From NCBI GenBank assembly GCA_900618425.1, contig UZAN01039381.1, positions 106,680 through 170,679 on the forward strand: a stretch of 64,000 nucleotides of DNA, in the 5' to 3' direction. The stretch comes from Echinostoma caproni (lineage: Eukaryota > Platyhelminthes > Trematoda > Plagiorchiida > Echinostomatidae). This document shows, piece by piece, positions 38,161-52,260 of this stretch (positions are counted from its first letter, which is position 1; every line of letters begins with the position of its first letter). The notes under the pieces were generated by a model, which worked only from the letters and a program-made list of their open reading frames with translations, was not told where the DNA came from and made no database searches. Made by a program: the position numbers and the translations under genes.

Positions 38161-38535
38161 CACCTCCAATTGTGGTCACCAACAGATTTGTATATGCTCG
38201 CATTGGACAATCGATCAGGCTGCATTGTGAAGCAGTGGCCAACCCACCGGTAACTAGAATATTTTGGGACAGAAATTCGTTGCAGTCGGACAGCAAAATC
38301 ACACACCCCGGTTTACTGTTTCCATCACAATTAAACGACAGTGAATCCGTGTACCGACCGGACATCACAAATCGACAGGAGCCTCAGTACTGGTTTAGCC
38401 CAACTCTGCAAATCAACTCCATCACACAGGAAGATGCAGGCACATATCGATGTGTGGCAGAGAATACCGTACATGGATCCGGTGACCAGCCAGTGCCCCG
38501 GAGAGGTGAAGACTTTTCCACCATTTATGTTTATT
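38161..38535 (+). CDS. Ig-superfamily protein, exon D (complete Ig domain 3)
   Basis: The exon is 375 bp and phase 1 to phase 1. The acceptor CCCTTTTCTCTCCGTCCAG is strong and the donor GTAAGT starts at 38536. It encodes about 125 residues that form a whole I/C2-type Ig domain. The lead-in PPIVVTNRFVYARIGQ is followed by the B-strand cysteine in IRLHCEAVANPP, the C-strand tryptophan in RIFWDRN, and the LQINSITQEDAGTYRCVAEN signature carrying the second cysteine. The tyrosine-corner pattern D-x-G-x-Y-x-C is perfect. The loop between the C and E strands is longer than usual (about 45 residues) and has a possible glycosylation site (NDS). The last T plus AT of exon E gives Tyr in the linker VYYPPEQP. 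This is the best-supported exon in the window. Confidence 0.92.
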
Positions 38536-41500
38536 GTAAGTGTTTGGTTTCTTAAACGCTCCTGCCTCTTTGGTTGATATCCAATGGGTCTTCACATATT
38601 CTACGAAATTTCCGAAATGTTCAGCTATAATATATTGTCTAATCTGAAATATGGCATTTTAAGCCGTTGATTTGTGACAGCGAAGAAACCTGGAAAATAT
38701 GTTAGGCATATCTTGGATATAGTTTTATTGTGCTTCATAATGTCTAGGGATGAGTGAGTATTTGAAAACACCAACAGATTTCTGTTTCAACAACCACTGG
38801 AAAATATCAATGTTCCAAAGTAAACGTTTAAAATATATCACTCAGTATCGTCAAGACAGCGAAACGTCATGCATTTCAATAAAAAGCAACACATAGAGAA
38901 AGAATTGAAATATAATCACTGCGTGTAGAAAAATACCATAAACAAGTTTTGAAATTCACAACTTATTTAAGTTGTCCAAAGCGATTCATTTCAAATTCAG
39001 TTATATTCATAAACTGGGAACATACAAAGCCCATAGAAGAAATCTTACGAGCTGTTTCAATAATGTATGACGAAATTCCCGGTGTTAAGAGTCAAGCACG
39101 GAAGCACTTCCTGCTGTTCGGTTTCATCGGCTTTGCAGATTTATCAACAAAATTAAGTATCTCATAATTTGGATTTCATAATGGAGATGCAAACATACTA
39201 CTAGTCTGGCCACCGAACGGGTAATTGTAACACGTGGCCTATATAGGAATTTGCATAAAGTGGTTTCCTAGTGATAAAGAGCTTCAGTTCAATGAACTTA
39301 CAATGATTTGATCTGATCGGAACCAAAACGAGATATGAACTTATGAAACCGGAGTTTCTATCGTATATAACCACTTACCAAGTTTTTTTCTCAGAAAAAG
39401 TGCGGTGTGTTTGATGGTAATTTGAAACTACTCTGTTGTCACCCATGGACCCTTGTCCTTCTCATCAAATTCTATATATGCTATCTCACGACCTTAACAC
39501 CCACCGAGCCCCTGGGTTAGTGAATGCTTCCGGAAGATTAACGCTAACACAATCGCCCTAATACTTTTGCAAATATTTCTTTCATCAAGAATTAAAATGT
39601 GACCATTACAGGACTCTTCTCCAGTTGTCTTTTGAGCACATCGTGTCAAAATATGTTTGTCAACGCTAAACCGTTTTACGAGACTAGTACTGAAAAAAGG
39701 TTCCCTGTCGCAAAGAGAAACAACCTCTTCCAACAATGACGAATTTTTCGAATTAAGTGGATAGAAACCAATACACAAGAAAGAAGAGTCTGCCTATTGA
39801 ACTCATGTCTAACACGAAACGAGGGAAACTGGGCTCTCCTCAAGTTAGAAAAGTTCACCAATAAAAAGCATTGGTAATCGAGCACACTTAGCGCCGCCTT
39901 GCTTTCAACAACCGAAAGACGAAGTTCATTGAACGTGGAAAGGAATCGTTTAAACTAAAAACAGTTATCAACACGGAGCTCACCTCTGTCATTCGGAAAC
40001 AACTGATCCATTAAAACAAAGCAGATTGAAAAAAAATAACAGGAAACATAGCCGGTGCTTTTGACTACTTCTGACTGCTGTAGATTATGCTCATCATTGG
40101 TTAAGTTGAAACCGATTGACCCACAGTTTGAGTTCTGTACCGGTGGTTTACTGAATTGCAGATATGAATATCAAGTCCATCAATTCCAGATAAAGAGAGT
40201 TCTGTAATCTGTGTGTACTACAAGTACGAATATGTATGAATCAGTAAGGTCCCATTGATAGAAGCGGAGTGTATAACGTCAAGCAGTAACGTTTACGTAC
40301 TAGTCTTCAAAAGGGTGCTTAAATTGTACAAAAATAGCTGCAGTTAGACAATGGATCACCAGTCAGAGTAACTTGGTAGTGAAGGTAGGGTATTTGTCGA
40401 CACAGTCTCGCCTTCAAAAGCGAACAAGATATAACGATAGGCGAAGTGGATTAACAGGGTAAACGATTATCTCACTATTAAATTAAGCGACCAAGGAACT
40501 AAGGAGCGGCACGATACTACGATAATAAATAGCACGGGGAAGACAAACAGTCAACGTAAACCAGATGGAATGAAGATTGTGATCCTCACAACATAGAGAA
40601 GACATGGAAACAAAGAAATGTAAGCATCAAAGGATAGGCAAATAATTGATGTATATCCAGGTGCGGTGACGATTAATTTGTCTATGTATTAGGGTAGATG
40701 TACACGGTCAAAACCAGGGTCAGTTGTGGTTCTCGGGAGTTATGCAGAAGATTTCGGAAGTCATTTGAATAGACCAAAACACTGTGTGCAATATCTGTCT
40801 TCACTAAATTCCTAAGCGGTATTAAGCATCCTTTTTAAGGCTATTAGAAAAGAGCTTTCAAGTTACTCAATAACATTTGCAAGGAAGTTTCTCATAGGTA
40901 TTTCAAAGCTATTACGTAAATAAAATGCGATCTATTTTGGCATGGGATGGAAGCTCATTGTACCTGAACAGGAAGTTACCATATCGATGAATGAGACACT
41001 GAATGTCAGTGCATATGCAAAAATGTGAAGACAACCTTCTGCGTACGATTGGACTTGAGTGAGAAGCTCCAACTCTGCATGAATCCGATAAGGTAGGTCA
41101 TATATAAACGGTGATGAACGTTGGAAGCGTATGACTTGATCCTTAGTTCAGTGCTTGTGCACTCAAACAGTACTTTCCAATAATACATGGTATCAAAAAC
41201 ACATGACTGTATGTCACTTGATGTTTAGTTAGTGTCCCATTTCCTATTCATGTCAACATTTATCATTGTGGTCACACAGTTCTATTTTATCACAGAGTCC
41301 AGTCTATCTCTCATTTGAGAAATGCTTGTAATGAGGAAGAACAGAAACACAACATGCAGCTAAATTTTCACAGTTTTTGCTTGCAAGAGAATCCACGCTA
41401 TTAGTTATCTGTTTATTTGCCCTCTAAAGGAAGACATGCGGTAAATAAAACACACTTCACTGCATTGCAAGGACAACCACAAAGAGTGTCCACGCCAATA

Positions 41501-44500
41501 GAATACCGTTTTTTCACTCGGCTATTTGTCATGAATGAAAATCTAATTCTATCGTCTTTAGTGAAACGCCAAAATGATTAATCAGTACGGCTTGGTCTAT
41601 TTAACTTATCTCACCACAGTTTCATGATGAATCGGTTATCATAGGATATGGTGTAGCTGTTGCTCTTACTTAGCGGTGACAAATCATTGCACGAACATGC
41701 ACACACAAGCAGAGATATCAGGGATAGGTACAAAACGTTTCAACGGGTTACAAAGTTGAATTGTCATGGGCGGAAAATAAAAACGTTTAATTTAATAAAT
41801 TCGTTTCTTTGCGTAGTGCCACTCTTCCAGGTGGGCGGCAACGTTAACTTGGTCGAAGCATAGGGTCGTAATAAGATCTGGCATTGGACCACACATGCCA
41901 CGTGAGTGAAATGAACACACTCCTGGCCAGTTTTTGTATAAATTGATAAGCGTACTCATTTGGATCAAACTATTCGTCAGTTTCCTAATTTGTCATTCAG
42001 ACATTCATAGCTTATCAGTTCATCGAGAAGCAGGAAGGTTGGTTATTTCCTTTGAAATTTTCGTAATGTGTAAGGAGCGTGACCTAATTCGCTTATAAAA
42101 CATGCCGGCTCACCCCCGCCCCTTATTGAGGAGATTTCAGGGTAGATGGTGGGTAGGAAACTACATCCGTGTTGGAAATGTCATGGTGAACGTCTAATGA
42201 AACGCATCATTGATTTCGATAGTTGAAACTGTTTAGGCCTGAGGATTTGCATGCATTTGACTAAATGTTTATGTGTAATTTGTACTTAATTCAGTAGTAA
42301 GGTAACTTCTCTAGCAAAATCAATAACAACTACAATCATTGAACCCGTTGACAGTAATAAACGTAGCCTTTCATTTTTCTCCGTTGTTCTTATCAGAAAA
42401 ATATTCTAGGGTTTAGTCAAATATCGCTATCTAAATATTACAGCATTGCAGAGAAGTCAAACACTGTTCGCGGTGAACAGTTGAAAATCGATATTCGTCG
42501 CTGCGTCTCAACGTGCAAGATCAGGCGATTCATAACCACAGTGAACCGAATCATTGTCATCAATTTTCACGAGAAGCATACAAATATCAGCCACAGACAA
42601 GCATCTTCTCTGAAGGGATTAGATTTAACTTGTACCATAATTACCGTACGGTGATTGCTTGTGAGCACAATCAGTTAAGCGAAAGCGAAAATCGGAAATT
42701 TGAGTGTTGACTACTGTGCGTAACTATTCTTCTATTAATCTGGATCACTTCACATGAACGTCTTTGGCATGTAATAAAAACCGCTTCCAGATAGCTCTAC
42801 AAAAATAACCTTAAATTTCTTTTAGTAAACCGTCCTACACAAGTGGTTTATTAAGAAAAAAGGCGATGGAAGAATGAGTCTCCACAAAACGCAAACTCTG
42901 TCAGTTTTTGTGTAACCCACACTTCTTCTGCACGAAAGAGCTAGTGTGCACAGAAAACAAAATATTACCGAGAAATAAAACACGTTTTGAACTCCGTTCA
43001 GTGTGAAATTTGAAGTTAACTGAGCACACTGCTCATTTATGCCTTACATGAGGACGGGTGGGACCTTAAGTGAGGATTGCTAAACGTTTCCCACTTGAGG
43101 AATCGTTAACAGTTTAACTCCGTCGGTTGCATAAGCCGAGGAGTTTTTAAACACCAAGATGTTTCACTGCTGATAATGTTTGTTTACCTTGATTCAAGTG
43201 TATTTCTTTGGTGACTTTTGATTTCCGGTCTGCTGCTATGAGTAATAACAATGTATAGCGTTCCTGAACTAGTGATTTGTAGAACTAGTCATATTTAAAT
43301 ATAAATCTGCTACACGTTTCACCTATGGAAGCCCCAATATTCTGTTTTCTCTATCCACAATGTTAGCTAACAATTGTGTTCAAGGGATTTATGAAATACA
43401 CAAATTTTTAAATTATGTGCACATTTGATTCTTATCGGTTGTCATAAGGTTAGATCGTTGTATGCGAAACCTGTCAGCATTCAGCATTCAGGATTCATAC
43501 AAATTGAAAAACTTACCCCGTGGTGTTTCACATAAAAAGGGGGGGTGGGGATATTCGTCAAACACCATGTGAATAAAATGTTTCATTCCAGCCGATATAT
43601 CACGGGTCGTTCTCCAAAAGTGTACCGCTATATCCCTTGGAAAACACACCGCTAAATTTTAAATCCCTCATTTTTATTTCCCCTTGGCTAAATGTGATCA
43701 GTTGCTAATTAATCGGATGATACTGCTGATGGCTGACAAGACCTATCAAATGTCAACCTGTCGAAACTAGTCCAATGTTTGGTAAAAGATATTTCACGAT
43801 GATACCCTGCAATCTAACCTTTGATGGTTCATGCACCCTGCGCTGAAATACGTAGACGGCGATCGGCATTTGGTGCAAACAGTAGTTCTTTTTTTTTCTT
43901 TTGTTTTCAATGAAATTGCACTATATATTTGCCGTAGAATTTACCGTGATTGCGCAACTTCTTTGCAATGGCATACTATTCAACCTTTTCCCCTGAATTG
44001 ATATGAATCGTTCAATTTGAAAGAACTGCGCAAAATATTGCCCATTAAAAGTGAGACCATGTCATGCCGAAACTCGTGAAGCCAACTTGTTCCCAGGGGA
44101 ATACACCCAATATTTCCTAAAACCTTTTCACTGCAATTCATGTATCGATTGCACATATTGACTAACTACAGTGAACAGTAACTTATTTCACATGTCCCCT
44201 TGGAATTCTGGAATCGTTACAAATAGATATTGGGTTCGTTTTTCAGTGCATTAAAATAAACCACTTACCAATCGTTACCCAATTGCAATAAAATCCCCCC
44301 CCCGCCTTCCCGCCCCCAGTGCCCAGTGCCCACCCGCTTGTGTTGAAGCAGATCATGTGCAAATAAACCTGATCTACATGGTCACCAGCAACGTGAGACG
44401 ATCAACTAGTGATCTGAATGATGATGACGATTTGGGCAGATTGTTTCAGAGTAAAGACTTGTTTAACCACTTCAGAAAATCACGAAAGAATGGTTCTGAA

Positions 44501-44553
44501 CTAACTAATTAATTCATGTTTCCTTCCGCCCTCGTCCATCTCTATTCCATTAG
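38536..44553 (+). other. intron 4 (6,018 bp)
   Basis: Inferred intron between Ig domains 3 and 4, GTAAGT to TCTATTCCATTAG. It contains a C-rich tract at 44295-44338 just before its 3' end. No supported gene or recognisable transposon is seen. Confidence 0.7.
44295..44338 (+). repeat. C-rich tract with short tandem GTGCCCA units
   Basis: A run of nine C is followed by CGCCTTCCCGCCCCC and two AGTGCCC units. It lies about 215 bp upstream of exon E, further away than a normal pyrimidine tract. Confidence 0.8.
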
Positions 44554-44646
44554 ATCCTCCAGAACAACCTGTCGTGAGTGCCCATGTCCCACAGGAGCTG
44601 AACATCGGTGTCCCCCTCAAACTCGAATGCTATCCCAACTCAATAA
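44554..44646 (+). CDS. Ig-superfamily protein, exon E (first part of Ig domain 4)
   Basis: The exon is only 93 bp, phase 1 to phase 1, with acceptor TCTATTCCATTAG and donor GTAAGT at 44647. It encodes about 31 residues: the linker PPEQPVVSAHVPQEL and the B strand IGVPLKLECYPNSI with the first cysteine of domain 4. The domain is cut just after that cysteine, before the core tryptophan, whereas domain 2 is cut after its tryptophan. The intron positions in the two split domains are therefore not equivalent. The last A plus AC of exon F gives Asn (SINPGLPAP). A microsatellite of TGTGCG type lies about 60 bp downstream. Confidence 0.82.
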
Positions 44647-44704
44647 GTAAGTGTTTTTTTACTCACACGAAGTGCTATCTGTGTTTCACTCCCTCCCTCT
44701 GAAT

Positions 44705-44726
44705 GTGTGTGCGTGCGTGCGCGCGC
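44705..44726 (+). repeat. TG/CG microsatellite close to exon E
   Basis: An alternating GTGTGCGTGCGTGCGCGCGC run starting about 60 bp after the donor of exon E. Confidence 0.85.
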
Positions 44727-47700
44727 AATAATCGCACACTAAGAATCGGTGTGTGACGGATTATTAGATAAATGGATTACATAGTTTACGGAGGACTGTA
44801 CACACTTGCACTGTTGCCAAACAGGTATATTGTTTTGACAAAAGTGTAACCAGTTTGCTGCGAAAAATGAATTTTGCGCTAAGGTTTACAGGGTTTTCGA
44901 ATCGGTGTTATCTCATCCTTTTCTGTGGTAACAATTTGTACGGCGAAAAAGTGTTCATCGTACAGTTTGGGTTCCACATTTGATAAAACTCGTTCCGAGA
45001 CCAAACTGTCGTCCATGTTTGCTTATGTTCATCAAGGTGACTTTCATCTCGCACCTCGGCAGCAAGTTACTTCACACTACACTTCAATCTCTATCTTCGC
45101 ACATCCATCTATTACCTCCAGTTTGTCGGTTCCTGGCACACTCGGACACGCATGTATCCCACATCTTTGCACATAGATAACTGTGATTTCAAAATGGTAA
45201 TTGTTTACTGCTCAAAATTAAAAAGTTCCAAATGTAAACTACACTTCCTGTTCAAAATCGACTAGCACTGTAAGGTGAAGTCTGGAACAATTTAACACAA
45301 GCTCATTAAATATAACTGCACAGAAAAAGGCCCATGGAGTTGACCCAATCAGCAAAACAATCTCGATTACTTCCAATTTGCTTAACAGTAGCCACTAAGA
45401 ACAAAATTGGAAATCTGAATATTGCAATGTATTTCACAGAAAATTTATATTCCTCAGGTCCTAATCCACTTGGGTTTTGGTTACGTCGAATCTCAAAAGC
45501 TAGGAAACTGTTTGAATTAACGCCCGTTCAGTTGATAAACTGCGTAGTTAGACAGTTACTAGAATTACTCGCTTCCAGCTAGCGGTCACAAACTTCCACC
45601 GGGTAGATTGACTTCTTAAGTGTTGGTTATACATATCTAATCCCATAATATTTGTTGCATCAGAACAAAACATATGACAGCAAACTATCCATATGTAATG
45701 TGAGCATACCTTTCCATAATTGAACTCCTTTTAACGGATGTAAAGGCTTTTATCTGGTGGCATATTTCACGGATCACCTCCACCCCCGTCCTTGCTAACC
45801 CAATCCCAACTGATCTGTCTGAAGATTCTGTCCGGTAATAAAACAGCTGCAACCGGAAATCAGTGACAGAAAAAAGGATTGAAAAAAGGTATCCAGAATT
45901 TTAAATCAACCGAAGAAGCAGCGCAACTGATTGGGACATTGGAGAAGTGGTCTTTGTTCCGGTCGAGATGAAGGGGTTTTTCCAGGGATGTCCCGTTGTT
46001 ATAGGTGCAGAAAACTCGTTTGTGATTCTCTTATGAGAAATATCTTGTGTTGTTGAAGCCTGGTTGCATACAAATCGATGTGGGCAGAGCGGGCAGATAG
46101 AACCGAATGATCCTTTAGTTCCACCACGTTAGGCACACAAATTCATATGCAACTGATTTCAAAAAGAGAATCGGTTTTTGAAGAAGAAAAACCTTCGTTT
46201 TGTTGATATGCCGCGGTAGTTATTAAACTGGCAACCGTTCGATTTGTTGAAACCCTTTCTGAGAATCATTTTGGGACTACAGATACCCAATAAAATGGGT
46301 GTTAAAGAATATTCATTAGAGAAGAAAGCGTGAAACATTGTTTGAACAGATTACAAATTATGCCCACAAAAGAATGAAAGCCGGTGCCCTGGTTACCGGT
46401 TGCATTAGCCAGAGGCTGTATTGGAATTGGAGCTGGCAAATGCTCAGTTGTATTTGTTTGCAAGGTTTGGAGTGATTAGATTCTCCAATGATGTGACCTA
46501 TCACCACTGGGTATGAATGACAAACAATGTTCAGTACCACTAAGCGAAAATCTCTGACTTTCCGAAATCAGTCATATAAGGTCACATATATTGAGCCCAA
46601 AAGGAATGAACAGCATTCACCTCAGTAAATCCGCGCTCAACTCCACATCTGAATCGTCCGTTCCTAATAGAGCGTCTATAAGCCATATAATGACTAAAAC
46701 CTAAGGTCAGCGTTCGCAAGTTCAAATCCGGGAGTGAGATTTTGCTCTTAATTTGGGAAATTAGCTACATTAGTTGGTTTTAGACATCAATAAAGGTATA
46801 ACTAAGACAGCTGAAGCGCTTGGATTCACTGAGATTTTTATACAGATTAGGATTGAGGGTCTGCTAGAGGTATAATAGTGATCAATTCCATCGCCGCGAC
46901 TAAATCCCCATTGTGGCTGTTTGGCCCAATTAGTGGGGTGATTGGGTCGATAGGTAATTACACATTTATTTTCTGCGTCAATTGTAGGGTTACAATCAAC
47001 AAGGTTACTTAGGAGGAAAATAGACATGGCACCCACATTTGATGAGTGGACCACTTCGTGGTATACTCGTAATTACCGTATGATAAATCAATCATCATGT
47101 ATTTGTCCAGTTCGACACAGTCTAAGTGTTAGGGTCCTTAGTATAAATTCAGGAGATATCTTCAAAAATTACCTGTAAGAAAAAGGATAGTCTATCAAGT
47201 TGAGACTGATTTAGCCACGACTCCGAGAAACGAATTATTTTTTTTTAATTTGGTACTTTAATGACCCAGGCTAAGTGCTTATTTGATTGTGGAAAATCCC
47301 GCTCAAAGGAAAACGGGTGTTGTCTCCATTTCTGTTCTCTAGGTAATCTGCTGAAGGATGACCACTAGGTTGCCTCAGGGGATCAGTCCAAGGTTGAAAG
47401 AATGTGGAATTAAGAATTGACAGATACCATCGGTGTAATTCTCACTCGCATCCGTCACCCCATTCATCGCGGAGTGCAAACGAAAACCGGGTGGCCCAAA
47501 TGCTGCGTCAACCGAGAATGAATCGAACGCAAGGTCAATTGGACTCTGCATGATATCATATAACTTACTAAGGGTTCATAGACCACTTGATGCCCTAGGA
47601 ACACTGATCCAACGAACACGCAGTCTCCTCCCCTACCCTCGAATAAGTGAATGAAAATCTGTAGTCAATGGTTCAAGCATCTGTATTGCTTTGTCGTGTC

Positions 47701-50700
47701 TGTGATCTATAAAAGCATGAATGGGAACTAGTGAAGTAATTGCTCACTCTCAACTGTCTGCCATCAATGTGCCAAAGTGAACCTCACTTTGAAATCATGA
47801 GGACAAAATACAAAAATCCTTAAATAGTATCTATTTCAAACTGCAACTAACAACAATTTGATAAGCAAACTGTTATCAATCCTGTTCTCGTTTTCTGCAG
47901 ACTCTTGATAACGAGAAAGACTTCAAATGATCACCAGTGACTCAGTGATGATAAAACATATTGTCAGATAGATAAACCAAAAAACCTATGAATCCGACCA
48001 CGGAACGCTGATTAGAAAACATGTCCCGGGCGTGTGTGAAACGCTTTTAGCCCAATCACCAGGCGAAGATATCCAAGTGGCTCCAAAACATTTGGATATT
48101 TGTGATTTCCGACTAAAAAAAGATGAGCTCTTTTTCATCATTGCGATTCCGGATTGGGTGAACAGGAAATTGGTTCTATTCGTTGAGAATAACTATCTGT
48201 AGCTCATAGAAGAGATATGTAATTATTGCGCGCATACGGACGGTCTTTGTCTACAGTAGGTAACTTCGTGGATCGACACAATTTACCAAACATTTCTACT
48301 TAGGATACAAAAATAGTCAAATGCTTTTTATTGATTAAATTTGATTTCACCGGGTCTTTAACTAAAGTCATTTATTAATGAGTGAAATTGTAAACACAAA
48401 ATTTAAATATTTTGGCAGTATCGTTCACTCTGTAAAACACCACCTTCTGAATACTTTTCTAACTGACAGCCCCAATGCTATATATATTAATATATATGTG
48501 GCTTAATCCGATTACTTGCTACTCATCATCATATTTGTCGAACGCTTCAACGCTCATGGTTGTACCTTTGTACCCTATAAATCATCAAGCAACAGATGAT
48601 GTTTTCAGTGAATCACCTATCAACGTCACCCACTTCATTTTTCAGTTGTAGCCAATCAGCCGTTCAAAGGTCACTGTGATAGCTTGGCAGCGAGAGGAGA
48701 GTATCCCGTTTTGCACTACCAGATCACAATGCCTCTGAAAATGAAATGAAATACCATATGAAATTTGGTAATTCGGGGTCGGGGCAGATTGGTTTGAAAA
48801 TTGAGTATCAGGCACCGAAAATCCACTTAAAATCGCAGCAGTGTTTCGTCGATAGGTGCTTCTTGATTGGACATTCTTAAGCAATAATCAATATTCACTT
48901 GGTCATTCATCCTTTCTAGATAATCGATGGTTGTGCTACATATGATGCCTTCTACGAGATGTATAAGTTCGTACACAGGCTGTGCTTTATTCCGTTGCAT
49001 TCTGCTTTTCGGCGGGTGCACGTAGCACTACAAGCACGGCTTGACGATCAAACTGTTACAAAAGAGGGTTGTGCAAACTAATGCTGTTCACTACTGAAAC
49101 CGGCAACGAACCTGTAAAAGAGCACAAACGTGAGCTATATTTCAAGTTTTCATCCACGTTCACGATTTGTGGAAAGTCTCTATTTTAACCATGGGAGATT
49201 AAACATTGAAATGAACATAGCAGGAAAGTAAGTGACAATTTGTTCGTTCAAAACTGATATTGAAATCATCTATACCAGCTGTTTACAAAAGTTTTGATCA
49301 GTAATTTCGGAAACTATTTTCACGCCATCAGGAACGCGCGTTTTAGAAAACCTGTTGGGTGTCTTCTTTTTCATCTGTCTTTTAATGAAACCAGAAGCGC
49401 AGAAAATAACTTCAAATTTGCATAGCACTGCAGAGAAGGCGAGCGCCGAAGTATTTTCAAGTTAACTCTGTAGAACAGAGATGAGGAGGAGGATGCTGTG
49501 GTGACTCAAACGTCATCCTGCTATTCATACGAGACGATTCAACGCCATTCATCGTTTACTCCCTTTTCCCATGGCAGATAGCTATCACTGATCTAACTAT
49601 TTTCGATGCCATTAGAGGTATACGGACAGGGCACGCCTATCCAACAAATAATGCATCCCACTGGAACCAGTTGTAATAGCAATAATGTGTGTCAATAGAA
49701 GTACCATGGCATACAGCTTATTTCAGTCCACTATGCCACTTTGGTAATGTTAATGTAATACTAATGAAGTGGATGGTAGATAAAATCAGACTGCACTGTC
49801 TGATTCAAATGCATACGCATGTTCCATCAATCGATCGAGAACGTGGCTCATGGGACAGAAAATAAGCAATACTTTGCTGATAGGAGGTTCCGTCATTTTC
49901 TTCTTATGGTATTGAATACTTTATCTCTATGTATTTTATGTGTGAGTTCAGTAGTTATCAAGTAACTTACAGTAGTCGTTCGTTTACATGATATGAGTGT
50001 ATCATCATCGACCAATTATTGATTTAAAGGGAGAAGAGAGATCAGTATCACCTTTTAGCAATGCACGTACGCAGCGGCAAGTCAGTTGGACTATTTTGTT
50101 TCCTGGAACATTCCAATCATAACTCCGAAGGTCCGGATCACTGACAGTAAGAAATCGTGCACTGCGATCTTGGTTGAACTGTTTGTTTGATGAATATAGT
50201 AAGAGAAAGTTCATGAAAAAAAGCCATCTGATATGACGGAATCATTCACCATCCTGCTAGTGTAACAAGAAATGTCATTGATGTTCCGCTCAAACGAAAG
50301 TAACACAGGAAGTCGTCTTTCAAACAGGGTTGGAATTTGAAGAAAGAAAATCACAATCTATTCATATAGAATAAATAATTAGTCTGTATTCAAACTAATC
50401 GGGTTTGGGGAAAACAAATGCTCCATGTAACGGAACTTATCCAAAGCATTGATTGATAAATTTAGTTGACTGTTTGTGTGTGTGAGGATGCAAACCTGAT
50501 CGTATAAAAAACAGGCCAAGGGAAATATAATGCGTAAGTGGGTAATCACGTTCGGAGAAAATAGAAATCAGAGTATTTCATTTATTGAATCATGAATATA
50601 CCATAAATCTGGCTTTTGCCAATCCAGGAAAGAATACCAATCTATTCCGTGCAAGAACTTAAGTGATTTAGTACCAAAACGTTTTATAGATTATTGAATT

Positions 50701-52139
50701 GTGGTTCATCAGTTAACTGTTTTTATCGATATGCACATGTATACATATACATCAGGCTCGATTGTGATTACATCCGGAGCTTCTGTGGAATTTGAGCTTA
50801 TGCATGAGCTTCAATTCACTTTCTATGCCTTCCAAGGAGAAGTATTATTTCCTACTAATTTTCCTTCGTTAGTGCACAAGTTGAACGTGTACAGTAGTGC
50901 AATTATAAATATGTAGGAAGTTCATTACCCTTTTCGGCCAGTTCCTGTTGCGTTACCTTATTATGCCTGTTTTTCTTAGTCCTTTGGAAGTCCACGTGTC
51001 AGAACAACGCACCTGTACGATGTGTCATAATTCGATTCCACAAGATAAGGCTTGATATGTTCGGATTCATGAATCAAAATGAGCGGAAGCACTTCAAATC
51101 CGGCCGGATTTTTACCCTTTGTGTAGCAACCGTTCGACATAATCCAACCACTTGATATAATACTTCCCACTTCCTCTATCACAAATCAATAAACGTAATA
51201 CTCTGAGAGATCATTACATAGCCATGATTTATGAGGCAGATTTTATGTATGTTCACTTGGTTAACACTCGGTACTGCTAATTATTATTATCAGTATCCGC
51301 TTCATACACGTCCCGTTTTTGTTTACATCATTTCTGATTTATTTAGCTGAACAGGTATTCATCAAGTACAGCTTTGAAGTGTTCGTAATGTATGAACCAA
51401 GCAATTCCGAAGTTTATTCAACTTAAGTTGACTTCATTCAAGCGTCACAGCACGAGGTAAGCAACTATTGGACTAAATTCAGCTAACTATGCCAACTTTC
51501 TGACTGGGAGTGCTTTCCCAATAAACTGACAAAAAAACCACTAGATTCTAATTAATAAGTCCTTCTATAGCTACAGTCCATGACACTCCTTTGAATTCGT
51601 CAGTCGCGTCAGTCTCGCCCGTCAACTGAACCGAACATCGGATGTTCTCACCGGGATTTACCAAAGTTGTGCTCAAATAGACCAACGAATTCATGGGACA
51701 TTATGTTGTGAACTTCAAAATCCTCTCATATGCTTGTCGACGAACTCTTGCAATTTCACTTTGGGTGCAGAGCACATTATCTCAGTTTCTTTAGTGAATA
51801 TCTGAACAGAACAATTGAATAACCGTAGGACCTCTTCTGGGACATAGTCTCACAGACAATTTTGCAATTGGATTAGAGAATAGAGTGTTTATAAAATCCA
51901 TTCAGCAATCTATTCTGCTAAAGTCAAATGTCCGCGAAATTGTTTGTCCATAAAGTGCTGACAAAAATGAGATTATTCTGTTGACAAAATTCAACGAAGG
52001 CCACTTGAAAACACATTTAACACGAGGAAACAACCCACTGAATTGTCTACGTATCTGCATGCGTTCCTATCACGACAGCCGGATGACTTGATTTGTGGAC
52101 TAATTCACCATGAATGAACCCATCTGACTGAGTCTAATT

Positions 52140-52260
52140 CCACGATGAATGTGTGTGAGGTTTTCCGCCCTCCCTGTTTGCTTGCACCAGGTTTGATTCC
52201 CGGTGCACTGGGTATCGAAGCGGTGCTGATGATGATGAGTAACAAGGATGAAAATTCATA
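52140..52260 (+). mobile_element. SINE relic with hammerhead-like remnant
   Basis: A good B-box, GGTTTGATTCC, lies at 52190-52200. Exactly 25 nt later comes TGATGATGATGAG followed by TAACAAGGATGAAAA (52226-52253). The spacing from B-box to the TGATGAG core is almost the same as in the ribozyme SINE at 16.5 kb (26 nt), and GAAA follows the stem II region. Stem II is largely lost and the core is duplicated by a GAT expansion, so cleavage is not expected. No clear A-box is seen, and the outer limits are approximate. Confidence 0.45.

Noticed and set aside
48479..48498. AT palindrome ATATATATTAATATATAT.
   Set aside because: Expected often in A/T-rich introns; it carries little information.
48500..48565. 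Minus-strand ATGATGATGAGTAGCAAG, similar to the hammerhead-like relic at 52.2 kb.
   Set aside because: No B-box at the right distance and no GAAA after it; the similarity rests on a GAT repeat.
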